NCBI RefSeq assembly: GCF_958450345.1 | Contig: NC_088783.1 | Span: forward strand, 88,495,895-88,559,894 | DNA length: 64,000 bases | DNA from: Calliphora vicina | Taxonomy: Eukaryota > Arthropoda > Insecta > Diptera > Calliphoridae | Direction of reading: 5' to 3' | In this document: piece after piece, positions 30,035 through 40,499 of the stretch | Position numbering within the stretch: the stretch's first letter is position 1 | How the letters are laid out: each line of letters opens with the position of its first letter | The notes under the pieces: generated by a model | The model's database searches: none | Seen by the model: only the letters and a program-made list of their open reading frames with translations | Told to the model about the DNA's origin: nothing | Translations under genes and position numbers: made by a program

Positions 30035-32481
30035 ATGTAAGTACATATAAAATAATTAAAAGTATATACAGTATTGGCCATAACTAAAGCACCCCCTCAA
30101 TGGATTTTTTCAAATCATAATTTTTTTTGATAAAAACGGCTTTTTTGGGATGTATTTTGTATATATTTTATTAACTAATATTGTTAATGTTCATTTAATA
30201 TTCATTTAGTAACAGATAATTTTATTAAAAATTAATTTAAAATGATAAATCATATAAAAACTCAAAACGCAACGGACAAAACAAAAGCACCCTCTTATAA
30301 GATGTTTAAAAATTTGACTCGGTACTGCATATTTGGAATGTGAATTATCGGGAATCACAATGAATGGACTTAAAAATTCCAAAAGATAAAAATATAGGAA
30401 GACGTAGTGTGCAAAATTTAAGTTTTATACAGTTTATTGTGAAAAAAACAATGACAAGGAACAAGTACTCCAGTAAATTTAAAATTAAAGTTATTGAAGA
30501 CTGGAAGACGGGCTTATCACTACATGAATTTAGTAAAAAATATTCAATTAACAGATCAGTTATTTCCAGGCTAGTTTCCAAGACTGGTCGAAAATCTCCG
30601 GTGCATTCTGGAGGTCGTTCGCGAAAAACACACGATATTATGATTCCTTGATCAAAAGAGCAATACAAAAAGATCCTACAGCATCAGCTATACAAGTATG
30701 AACAAGTTTAAGATTATGCGTTAGCGAAAGAACAATCCGTAGAAGAGTAGTAGAAGCCCGATTATTCAGCTGACGACCAGCAAAAAAAAACATTTCTATC
30801 AGCTAATAACAAGAAAGCTAGACTGAAATTTGCCAAAGCTCACATCGACTGGAGTGTCCAAAAATTAAAGACAGTACTGTTCCCTGCCGAATCCAAATAC
30901 AACTTAAAAAGTTCCGCTGGAATAAGGCGTGTACGCAGACCAAAAGGAGGAAGACTGAATCCTAAGTATTGCAAAGGAACAATTAAACATGGAGGAGGCA
31001 ATGTAATGGTCTGGGGTTGCTTTTCTGGTCAAGGATTTGGGCCAAATCATAAAATTTATGAGATTATGGATCGGTTCATGTACCGTGATGTACTGAAAGC
31101 TGTAATGTTGCCTTATGCCAGTGAAGAGATGCCAATTATAGGGAGCTTCCAACAGGATAACGATCCTAAGCACCCCTCCAAAGTTTGTAAGACTTGGCTA
31201 CACAGCAATAAGATTCAAGTTCTTCATTGGCCTGGTCAGTCTCCCGATCTCAATCCTATTGAGAACTTGTGGCACATTGTTAATATAAAAATAAATCGTG
31301 AAAATTGTTGAAATAAGGATCGGAAATTTTCACGATTAATTTCATGCCGTTAAAATAGCCTGGGAAGGAATATCGAAAAACGCCATAAAAACATATTATC
31401 TTCTATGCCAAGAGATGTTCTTGTGCCATCCAAAACAAAGGATTTGCAACAAAAAATTAAGTAACATTTTTTTTTATAGTATATCCTTGAGGGGTGCTTT
31501 AGTTTTGTCCGTTTCATTTTCTACCTTAAAATATTTTTTGATTTTAAGTTACCTCTTATAGAAAGGTTAACTTTGAAAGTATTTGTTAATCAATACTAAA
31601 CATATTAACAAATGAAAATAATACATAATAGATATTTAAAACTTTGATTTTATACAAAAAAATACCATATGAAAAAAATTCATTTAGTTATGGACAATAC
31701 AGTATATAAAAAAAATATGTTTTTAGGGGACAGCACAAAAACCAAACACAGGTTGAAATTTTCCTGACGTTTATGGAGCGTCACGCTGATCTGGCAAAAA
31801 ACTTTGTGCATGGCGACAAAGTGTATATTGAGCAGCTGTGGGTGGAATTGGCAAATGAGCTGAATGCGTCAGGACCACCAACAAAAGCAGTACAAGCCTG
31901 GAAAAAAGTATGTACATACACACAACATTTTTTTTATAAATAAATTAAAATGTTATTTTCAGGTGTGGATTGACATGAAGCTTAATGTGAAGCAGAGGAT
32001 GGGGCACAACAGAGTTGAGGCGAGTAAAACTGGGGGTGGACGTTTCAACAAATATATCCTTTCCCCCTACGATGAGCAGATAGCAACAATATGCGGCTTG
32101 TATGTGCCGGTGGATGGCATAGAAGGCACCAGAAAATGTGGCGTTCCACCAAAAAAAGCCAAGCTATCTTCAACAGCTCCTTCTACATCAACAAATGCAG
32201 AAGTGCTCCAACCGGTTGCTCCCACTCCAACGCCGGTTGCTTCAACTCCTACGCCGAAACGGGTTTCTTCAACTCCCATTTTAGCACCACAAAATGCGAA
32301 CGTCGATGTGTCCCAAACAGATTCCAGATCTCCAACACCCACATCATCACGAAAAGAGCTAGAAGAAATTAAAAGACATAATTACGAGAGAGAGAAGTGC
32401 CAAAACACTAAAAATGAGTTGAAGTTGAAATTTTTAGAACTTGAGAGACTAAAATTAGGTTTATCACCCCAAAGTGATTAA
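30035..32481 (+). CDS. Harbinger Myb/zeste-like DNA-binding protein, copy 2 (three exons)
   Basis: Predicted exons 30035-30036, 31727-31907 and 31963-32481 give 233 residues with no stop. The start codon is split: AT ends exon 1 (before GTAAGT) and G begins exon 2 (after TTTTTAG). Intron 1 holds the whole Tc1 element at 30069-31702; intron 2 is 55 bp. Residues about 10-80 carry the Myb-like fold (VEIFLTFMERHADLAKNF, LWVELANELN, VWIDMKLNVKQ, SPYDEQI). A Pro/Thr/Ser-rich linker and a C-terminal coiled coil (KELEEIKRHNYEREKCQNT.., LEKRL-like) follow. The partner transposase is truncated, so any present role is unknown. Exon 1 is short and inferred. Confidence 0.65.
30069..31702 (+). mobile_element. 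Tc1-like transposon
   Basis: 1634 bp with ends CAGTATTGGCCATAACTAAA and TTTAGTTATGGACAATACAG (inverses with two mismatches) and TA on both sides (30067-30068, 31703-31704). Size, TA target and end sequence fit the Tc1 group. It carries one degraded transposase gene and lies in the first intron of the Harbinger Myb-like gene. Confidence 0.85.
30451..31464 (+). pseudogene. Tc1-like DD34E transposase, inactive
   Basis: Cut-and-paste transposase with N-terminal paired-type HTH (KYSSKFKIKVIEDWKTGLSL, SINRSVISRLVSKTG). The segment from 30651 to 30830 has several stops and frameshifts. The catalytic region is open from about 30841: KTVLFPAESKYNL has Ala where the family has the first catalytic Asp. 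MVWGCFSGQGFG, SFQQDNDPKHPSK (second Asp) and SPDLNPIENLW (Glu, 34 residues later) are kept. A premature stop follows NRENC at 31309. Loss of an active-site residue plus nonsense changes mean no activity. Confidence 0.85.
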
Positions 32482-32809
32482 TTTAAAATTTTTGTGATAT
32501 ATTTTATAAAATTAATTATTTTTTTGTTGTGTTATTAGATTTTAAGATATTTGCCATTTAAAATGAATTGTTTTTGGTTTGTTTTATTAGATTTTAAGAT
32601 ATTTGACATGTACATATTTAAAATGAATTATTATTTATTAGATTTTAAGATATTTATGATCTCCTTGCTACACAAGTACCTTTTTAAAATGAATTACTTA
32701 TTTTTTGTTTGTTTTGTAATTATTTAATTTTTATTTAAGTAGACATGAACTATTAAATAAACTTGTTTAATAAACTATGTAAACTATCTGTTTGTGTTTA
32801 GGGACTGGG

Positions 32810-33204
32810 CTATTCTATCGCATATGTGTTGTCATATTCATCATATTCTTCCATTTCAAAATCATCATCATTATCACTTACACTCGTAATATGTGCTTCG
32901 GCCATTGTAATACCAAAATGTTTGCATATGTTATGCAATGCACAACATAAATTGATGATTGTTACTACTTTTGATGGATTATATGGAAGAACATTTTGAA
33001 GGCATCTAAACCGGCTTTTGAGGACACCTATGGTTCTTTCCACAACGTTTCTAGCAGATGCATGTTTTAGGTTGAAAGTATACAGTACAGTACCATAAGA
33101 AGGATTTTTGTACGGTGTTAATAAGTATGGTTTTAGTGGATATCCAGAATCTCCTAAGATTCGAAAATTGTGGTTGCCTTCATCATACAATTCTGAATAG
33201 TATT
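32810..33204 (-). pseudogene. PIF/Harbinger transposase C-terminus, copy 2
   Basis: On the minus strand an open frame of about 130 codons starts within YYSELYDEGNHNFRILGDSG. It contains the catalytic Glu region ASARNVVERTIGVLKSRFRC and LCCALHNICKHFG, and ends in an acidic tail (DNDDDFEMEEYDEYDN). It matches copy 1 but without the frameshift after KPY. Upstream of YYSELY the sequence changes abruptly, so the first two catalytic Asp residues are missing. Confidence 0.8.
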
Positions 33205-33695
33205 GGAATTTTGCCAATTTTTCCCTACCCGATTCCCGGGATTTTTAGTCTGGAATCCCGGGAATTTAAAACTGACAAAAATACATAGAAAAAACAGTGA
33301 AAAGTTTTTTACAGTTTTTTTCTTATATCTTGACAATAATAGACCTCTTATTATTATTATTCTTTATTTGGGGTTTTTCGTATGTAAATTTAAAAAGAGA
33401 ATTCTTTATTTATAGAATTTATTTCTTATTGAAGCATTCTAATTTCTTTAAATTTCTTTTTCAAATCCATAACAAAATAGCTTCAAAAATTTATTAAATG
33501 ATTAAATTAAAAATTCAATTAAAATCTAGTACAAAAAGGTTTAAGACAATTTTTTCAATTAATTTTGTAAATGATTTGATTTAACAAAAATGTAATCATT
33601 CAAAGTTTAAATAAATTCTGTTATTTAGCCTTATCATTCGTACTAGATTAAAGAAATTATTCAACCTGTTTCATTAATCTAGTACGAAACTGTCG
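33205..33695. other. Unassigned DNA with a 12-bp-arm palindrome
   Basis: Begins at the Harbinger breakpoint. 33232-33265 is a palindrome with arms ATTCCCGGGATT/AATCCCGGGAAT, a pattern seen at ends of some hAT elements, but no partner end was found. TTAATCTAGTACGAA words recur in both orientations at about 33528, 33640 and 33675. Confidence 0.35.
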
Positions 33696-34700
33696 CACAG
33701 TGGGGGATCTGAAAAAAAAAGTGGAAATAAATCTGTAACTTCTAAACGAATAGCCCGATTTTAATAAAATTTCCCATGGCTATAGAGGAGGTGTCGATAA
33801 GTTTAAGTTTTGAATTTGGGCTTAAACAACCAAGGGGGTACCGAGCCACAATGCCCCAAAGTCGGGCACCTCGGGTATATCAAAAATTAAAAATGATGCC
33901 AAATTTATGTTTGCGATCCGATTTGAAAGATTTTCATATATATGGAATGTACTAGACAGATATGGAATTTGTAGAGATCTACAAAAAACATTGCTTTAGC
34001 CATATATTATCTCTTATAGTTTACGAGTTATTCGCATTTGAAAATAAAATTTTATTTTTTTTGCCTACCTTTGTCTACCATTTTGCTAATAACGGATCCA
34101 ATTCTTTCCCGATTTTTTTGAATTAACAACAAATTTATTAATAATCTTAAGAAAGAATTGTTGAAAAATATCTACTGAGTCAAAAGTTATGTGCATTCAA
34201 ACTTAAAAAAAATAAAAAAGTCGTTTTTTCGCCATTTTTTTCGAAAAAAGTACCTACATTAATTTTAAATTATACAGAAAATGAGAAAAAAATAAATAAT
34301 GTGTTTATATTTTTCTGAAAGATAACATTTCTGGAAAAATTATAAAAGCAAAATAATATCAAAATTCGTATTATTGCGTGGTCCAGTGCCTTCCGAAGTA
34401 GACCTATTTTTTATGTAAATTTCAACTTTAGACAACATATTCTAAAATCGCATAGCTGCTTTCAAAAAATTAAGACCAGTTTTGTATGTCCGAGCTTGGT
34501 ACCTTCAATAGATCCAAAAATCAAAAAAATCCCAATTTTTGGATTTTTGAAAAGTTTTTTGGGAATTGTGGGATTCTCAATAACAAATCTAAATCCAAAT
34601 TTTCACTTTTGCATTCCGACAAAAAATGTCTATATAATTGTAAAATTTAATTAAAAAATATTCATAAACCAAAAAGTTATAGCAGTTTAAAAATTTAAAT
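33696..34700. mobile_element. CACAGTGG-family element, diverged long copy
   Basis: Starts CACAGTGGGGGATCTGAAAA and shares block order with the element at 5496: AAATAAATCTGTAACTTCTAAACG, GTTTAAGTTTTGAAT.TGG, GGGCACCTCGG, AAATCGCATAG, TTTTTTGGGAATTG.GGGATTC and AAAAAATATTCA. The right terminus is diverged, so the end is approximate and no TSD is seen. Confidence 0.55.
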
Positions 34701-35046
34701 TTTCAACAAAAAAAAAAATTATCTTTTTTTTTGCAAAAACTCTTCTATGAAGTTTTTAATTTTCAATATATTTAAACATTTTTGAAAAGAAGATGCAATT
34801 TCCAAAATATTGATGTATAATATGTCTACCTTATTTTGTCCACGTGCCACAGTAATGAACGAATGATTAACATGTCTAGTGAAATTTCATCACCAAGTTA
34901 TTTTCTTCCATAACAACTTCAATGTTAGGTACTTATATAATACATAAGTACAAACATTAAGCGATTGCAACTCTTTTTTAACAATGAATCCCAGGTATAA
35001 TATGAAATACCTGGGATATCCCTAAACCATATTTCATACATAATAC
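34701..35046. other. Unassigned non-coding DNA
   Basis: Contains a small palindrome CCCAGGTAT..ATACCTGGG at 34990-35015. Nothing else recognised. Confidence 0.3.
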
Positions 35047-35645
35047 TGTTACGAAATTGTACTTGAATTCAAATATAACGATTTTAACGGCTGATTTAAA
35101 AGTAGCATAATGCTTTCAAATAACAGTGCTGTAATGGCAGACTGTAACATATCTGTGGGCATTGTTAAATAAAAGCTTTCAGTTGATTTGATCGTAAGTT
35201 GGCAACGCTGTATTCGAATATTCAGTTAAAGAACATTGTAGAAAGTACACCACAGATGGCGTATGATCTAGAATATTCGAACTTTGACAGTTAAAGAGTT
35301 TACTAGATGGTAATGCAGTGTTATAAATAGTGGCAGAGGTTGCAGTCGTGAGTGAGTTTATCAGGGACGCTTTTCGAATAAACATCATCTAAGTGCCTTA
35401 AAGTGTGTTGTGTTTTATTCAAGTAAATTCGTGTACATTATAAATTGTGTCTGTAATTTTGAGAATTTATAAACGTGTATAAAAAAACATTGAGTGGCTA
35501 TTTAATACTGTTGTTGTTGTACATTTTAAAGAAATAAAGAGTTGTTACAATTTTCAAACTACTAAACGGCTTTTATTTGCAATCAAAAGTATCCGGTTTA
35601 TTTAAAGGAAATAAACCAGCGTTTTGAAAAGGTTAAAACGTAACA
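35047..35645 (+). repeat. Solo gypsy-type LTR (forward)
   Basis: 599 bp, TGTTACG..CGTAACA, matching the LTR at 24191-24760 over its length with small indels, including the TATAAATA..GCAGTCGT promoter. ATAC lies on both sides (35043-35046, 35646-35649), a 4-bp TSD. A solo LTR arises by recombination between the two LTRs of a full element. Confidence 0.85.
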
Positions 35646-35786
35646 ATACTATTTTTTTACTACAGGTAATAGAACAGGTAGATTTCATAGCATACATTTC
35701 ATGTGAAATATTTGATAAATAAACAAAAAACTAAAGAAACAAGTAATGTTTTTTTGGGAAAATATTTTTTATTTTTAAATTTATAA

Positions 35787-36122
35787 TTAGCTTAATTTAG
35801 TAAAATAATCAGAAACAGGGCAATCCATATCTAAAAGATAAAGCAAATCTTTAAAGTCATGACTATTTTCAAACGTCAAACTTCTGTAGCAAATCCAACG
35901 TTTCCTCATAGATGATAAGACTGGATCTGATGATAAAATTAGATTATTCAAAATGTCTTCATTTTGAGATTGTCGAGAACACTTTCTAGAGCTGAACTGC
36001 TGAACATACTTGAAGTCCATATTTCTCGATTCTTGGGGTTCTTCTGTAAGTTCTCCTAAGGGCAAAATATTATGTTCAATTATGATTTTTCCATGACATA
36101 CTTTATGTACAGTTGGTGTCAT
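35787..36122 (-). CDS. Unknown protein fragment, repeat-associated
   Basis: An open frame of 111 codons on the minus strand: starts MTPTVHKVCHGKIIIEHNI, then LPLGELTEEPQESRNMDF, SRKCSRQSQNEDILNNL and LSSDPVLSSMRKRW. From memory this order (VHK..HG, LP.G.L.EE.QE.RN.D, R..S....NEDILN.L..SSDP..S) resembles the C-terminus of an uncharacterised protein family common in invertebrate repeats; not searched. The frame extends upstream through a CGG-repeat into a non-coding edge, so it is probably an exon or 3' remnant of a larger gene. No function is assigned. Confidence 0.45.
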   Translation of the reverse strand: MTPTVHKVCHGKIIIEHNILPLGELTEEPQESRNMDFKYVQQFSSRKCSRQSQNEDILNNLILSSDPVLSSMRKRWICYRSLTFENSHDFKDLLYLLDMDCPVSDYFTKLS

Positions 36123-36133
36123 TTTTGGAGTCA

Positions 36134-36158
36134 GCCGCCGCCGCCGCCGCCGCCGCCG
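36134..36158. repeat. (GCC)8 microsatellite
   Basis: Eight GCC units, strikingly GC-rich in an AT-rich window, just upstream (minus-strand sense) of the 111-codon frame. If translated in that frame it would encode an arginine run. Confidence 0.9.
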
Positions 36159-36560
36159 TGAAATTTAGACTGATGCAGACATATATATATTTTTATGTAC
36201 TAGGGTATTCAATCGATTAACCGTTAATCGGTTAGCCGATTAATTTTGGACGGTTAACTGTTGGAATAATTTAAAATTGCCGATTTTCAAATAACAAATA
36301 AACCGATTAATTTGTGTCGATTAACCGATTATCCGAAATTCCTTTTTTTGCACTTTAAAATTTATTTTTTGTATTTATTTTTCCCTTTCAATTCAAATAC
36401 AAATTTCAAATTAAAATTAGATTTTTTTGAACATCCAATAAACATGATTAGTGAGAATGTATAATAACTGACATATTTAATTTACATGTCTTTGAAACTT
36501 TGTTTGTATTTACATGTATAGACGAAACTTTTTTTTAAAAAATGAGTCTTTTATCATAAC

Positions 36561-37374
36561 CAGGGAAACCAAAATATGCAAATGCATGATTTTCTGGTGA
36601 GTCTAATCAGAACTATTTAAGAATTTTGGCATTGATTTGTTAGTGCATATTTTTGTATATTTTACACTTAAATGCATATTTTTGCATATATTTGTTTTAA
36701 GAGCATATTCATGTCATATTTTTGCGTTTTTAGAGCATATTTTACTGTTTAAAGCATATTTTGACTTTATCAAAAACTAATTTTGTCTTACTTATTTTTC
36801 GCTGTTCTGTTACATGTTTTTACTTCCTTTGTTTGAAATTCAAAATTGAAAAATAGATGGTTTTTTTTAATATAAAATAAGGACTATTTTAATAATAGCG
36901 CCATCTAAATATCAAATTTTAGTTCTAATTCAAACTTAACCGTTCAAAGTGTTAAAAAAATATTGTCTTTTAAATTTGCTCCTAACATCAGTTGATGTCG
37001 AAAGAACATTTTCTATGTATAAAAATGATTTCAGATCCAATAGACAACGATTTTTATTTGAAAATTTAAGTCAATATTTTGTAATTTATTGCAATAATAA
37101 CCTTAATTGAAGAAGTGACTTTATATTTATATAAAATGTCATCAAAAAATACCTCTCGAATCCTTTTCATAACTTATTGTTTTTATGTTCTATTTATTCT
37201 TTGTTATACTTGTTTTAGTTCATGTTATTTTTGTTTATTTTATGTTACTTTACCTTTTTAGAAATGTATTGATTTTTTTAAATAAAAGTATATTTTTTTG
37301 GTTAAAAATTATGTAAGTTTGTTTTTTAAGAGCATATTTTTTAAATTTTTTAGAGCATATTTAAGGTTTCCCTG
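36561..37374 (+). mobile_element. hAT deletion derivative with transposase remnant
   Basis: The left end CAGGGAAACCAAAATATGCA and right end AGCATATTTAAGGTTTCCCTG are inverses at CAGGGAAACC. ATCATAAC flanks both sides (36553-36560, 37375-37382), a perfect 8-bp TSD. Both flanks inside carry repeated GAGCATATTT(T) words. Only the C-terminal piece of a transposase remains. Confidence 0.85.
36976..37110 (+). pseudogene. hAT transposase dimerisation-domain remnant
   Basis: Reads LLLTSVDVERTFSMYKNDFR, then RQRFLFENLSQYFVIYCNN and a stop. The S-x-x-x-ER-x-FS pattern followed by a conserved leucine-rich stretch is the C-terminal dimerisation motif of hAT transposases. Everything upstream, including catalytic residues, is missing. 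Confidence 0.75.
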
Positions 37375-37862
37375 ATCATAACTAAACGAAACTATTAAAA
37401 AAATCCATAACAATCTAAAAAGGAAAAGAAAAGTTTTATTAAATCTAAAGAAAAAATCGATTAAATTATATTCCTTTTATAAAAGATTATTTCAGAAGAT
37501 CTCACATTTCGCTCATTTGCTGCATCAACGTCATAATTCAAAAAAAAGGCGTTTCGAGAAAAACATTTTTGAATGTTTTATGACATTTTCAACAAATCGT
37601 GCGATTTCAGAAATATAAATAGTAGATGTTAATATGTTAATATCTTTCTAATCTGTATTTATTTATTTATTTATTTTTATTTATTCAATTGTAATATATG
37701 TAGCCATTTGGCCAATAATAAATTATATTACAAGTATTCTTATTATCTATGAGAACTTCCATACAACCCGACGACTCCTACAAATATACATATGTATGTT
37801 CAATTAAAAAAATGAGATAAGATTTTAATAACCCTAATTATCAGTATGAAGTCAAATATCAT

Positions 37863-39279
37863 TCAAATTAAAAAAAACAATAAGTTTACGCTTAAAAGTA
37901 ACAACTGCCATTGTAAAAGAGCGCATATTTCTAGGCAATAAATTCCAAATACGCGCAGCTTGTACAACAAATGATTGTTCATATATTGAGTTAGTATACA
38001 AGATATAATAATTTGGGTATTTCTAAGAGATCTTGAAAATGACAATTGTTGTACAATATGCGCCGGTTTTTGAAATTTTACAATTTTATAAAGATAAATT
38101 AACAATCGAAATTTAAGGTAATCATCAAAATTTAGATTCAAATAATTTTTTAGATGTGTGGAAACATGAGCCCTAAACCTAAGTCCATAAACAAATCTTA
38201 CAATTTTGTGAACAATCAATTTTATCTTCTTTTTATTCGTCATATTACAACCCGAATAAACCTCAACACAATAATTAACTTGTGACATAAGCAAGGAATG
38301 TGCAACAGTCCGCTTGACTTGTAAAGGTAGGGACAGATTCAGGTGATATAGCCTACGTAATGTCAGACAGACTCTAGTACAGACGTTATCAATATGTGGT
38401 CCAAATGATAACCTGTCATCAATTATAACCCCTAGACAGCGCAACCTACTAACAATATCAACAGAAGAGCCACATAAATTCAAAATAAAATCAAATAAAT
38501 CATTTCTATTCGGTTTAAAAACAAGAGCTTTGGTTTTATTCGGATTAATTTTAAGACAATTTGATACCATCCAGTCATCCAGGTAAGACAAATCATAATT
38601 AATAGAAGCCTGTAGAGCATCTGCAAATTGGCTTTCCCCTGACCATAAAATTTGTATGTCATCAGCAAAAGCATAAGGTTTACAATTACTATAACCTAGC
38701 GATTCAAATAAATCATTCAGAAATAATGTAAATAAAATAGGGCCAATTACAGAACCCTGTGGAACACCATACCTTACACATTTTAAGTCAAAAGATAAGC
38801 CATTGACAGATACAAATTGCTTACGGTCACATAGATAAGACCAAATTAGTCTACAAGCCGATCTTGAAAAATTATATCTACTACCAAGTTTATTAACCAA
38901 TAAAGAGTGTCTCACTTGATCAAATGCTTTAGTCAGATCAACAGATACTAAAACACTGACCTTTCCCTCATTCCAAGATTCCCTAATAGATTCTGTTAAT
39001 TCTGTCAGGAGAAAGCATTTATTACGACCATGACGAAACCCATTTTGACATTCACTAAGTAACTTTCTGTCATCAATCAATTTCGTGATTTGTTCCTTAA
39101 TTAAATTCTCAACAACCTTAGATAGTGTAGATAAAATACTAATTGGCCTCATGTTCTCAATTGTCAGTTCACCATTATTTTTGGGAATAGGAATGATTTT
39201 TGATGTTTTCCAAACATTTGGATATTTTGATGAAGTAAAAATATGGTTAATAAAATATAGAAGATGCTTACTTATGTAT
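37863..39279 (-). pseudogene. LINE ORF2 reverse transcriptase, 3' part
   Basis: A long open minus-strand frame. From the insertion point it reads HLLYFINHIFTSSKYPNVWK, then NMRPISILSTLSKVVENLI, QNGFRHGRNKCFLLTEL, VLVSVDLTKAFDQVRH (motif A Asp), GVPQGSVIGPILFTLFLNDL, KPYAFADDIQILW (FADD catalytic motif), NPNKTKALVF and CLGVIIDDRLSFGPHI. The stop is at 37863. About 430 codons without a lesion after the internal methionine suggest fairly recent activity of this LINE, though the 5' part is broken. Confidence 0.85.
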
Positions 39280-39309
39280 ACAGAAAAAAGTAAAAAATGG
39301 TTTTAATCA

Positions 39310-39940
39310 CCAAAATGATTGAATCTACGAAAAAAATGTTCAATTTTGCACCTATCACCAAAATGCTTATACCAATTACTCAGAATTGTAAAAATAGCAA
39401 ATTAGCGATTTTTATTCCAATTAACATGTTTTTATGTTTCAATTAAAAAAATAATTGAAAAAATAAAAATTTTAAACAATATTTTAATTGAATGAATCAA
39501 CGAAGTAATTGAAAAGAAACATCAATGATTTAATTGAATTAATCACTTACGTAATTGAATTCAAAAGAGAAAATCAATTATATTAATAATTGTATTGATT
39601 ACAACAGTAATTGAATAATTGCTAAAATTTAATTAAATTATTAATTGAGTAAATTAAACAGAGTAATTGAAATACAATTAAAATTTAATTAAGTAGATGA
39701 TTGAATCAAGTAATTTGTTAATTGAATTTATATTTTAAATCAATTACGTAGTGATTGAATGAAACAAAATAGTAATTAAATATTTATTCAAATTCAATTA
39801 AATAAGTGATTGAATGAATCAAAGTGTTAATTGAACTTTTACTCAAATTCAATTAAGTAACTGATTGAATGAATCAAAATGTTAATTGAATTTTTATTCA
39901 TATTCAATTAATAAAATGATTGAAAATATTCCACCCAGCA
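39310..39940. repeat. AATTGA subterminal array (left)
   Basis: Dense words such as AATTGAATGAATCAA, TTAATTGAATT and CAATTAAGTA(A/G) at irregular 20-40-bp spacing. Similar words occur inside the opposite end at 46850-46990 (GATTGAATCAATTAA). Such arrays might be transposase-binding sites; that is inference. Confidence 0.65.
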
Positions 39941-40499
39941 TACCAAATTAAAACAAAAATAATTTAAAAGCTATTAATTTTATTTATAAATGAGATGATC
40001 ACTGTTATATAAAGATAAAATAATTTGATTAAAAACATATAAATAAAAAAATAAAATAAATAAATTCATTAATTTTGTCAAACTATTAAGTAATTTAAAT
40101 ATATGTTATACTAAAAGATTTTACGTTAATATGTTAAGTTGAATGCTTTTAAAATAATCTATCAAGATAAGGATTCCATATGAGGCCAATTTCAAAGATT
40201 TTCCTTTCGAAATTTAAAATTTTGAAAAAAATGTAATTAATTTAGTTTTACTTTAATTCAATATAGTTTTAAAATATATTCAAAATATTCCAAGAGTATA
40301 AATAAAATATATTTAAAAAAAAGTTTATTTAAATAATCTAAGAAAAATTAAATAAACATTTATTTAAACTATAACATTATAATGTTTATATGATATAAAT
40401 AGTTTCATTTAAATTAATGATTATTTTCTTCTTCTTAGATAATTAAATTAACGATTTTTATTATTATTTTATTTTTATATTGTTAAATAATTATTATTA

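Larger units (their letters stand above)
29584..33204. mobile_element. PIF/Harbinger element, copy 2, truncated, with a Tc1 insertion
   Basis: It begins directly after the right end of copy 1 with the shared 5' region (29592-29874) but lacks its own left terminal repeat. Next come the Myb-like gene (30035-32481) with a Tc1 element in its first intron, and then the 3' part of the transposase on - (32810-33204). The element is cut off at about 33204, where unrelated sequence starts, so the transposase N-terminus and right end are missing. Confidence 0.75.
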
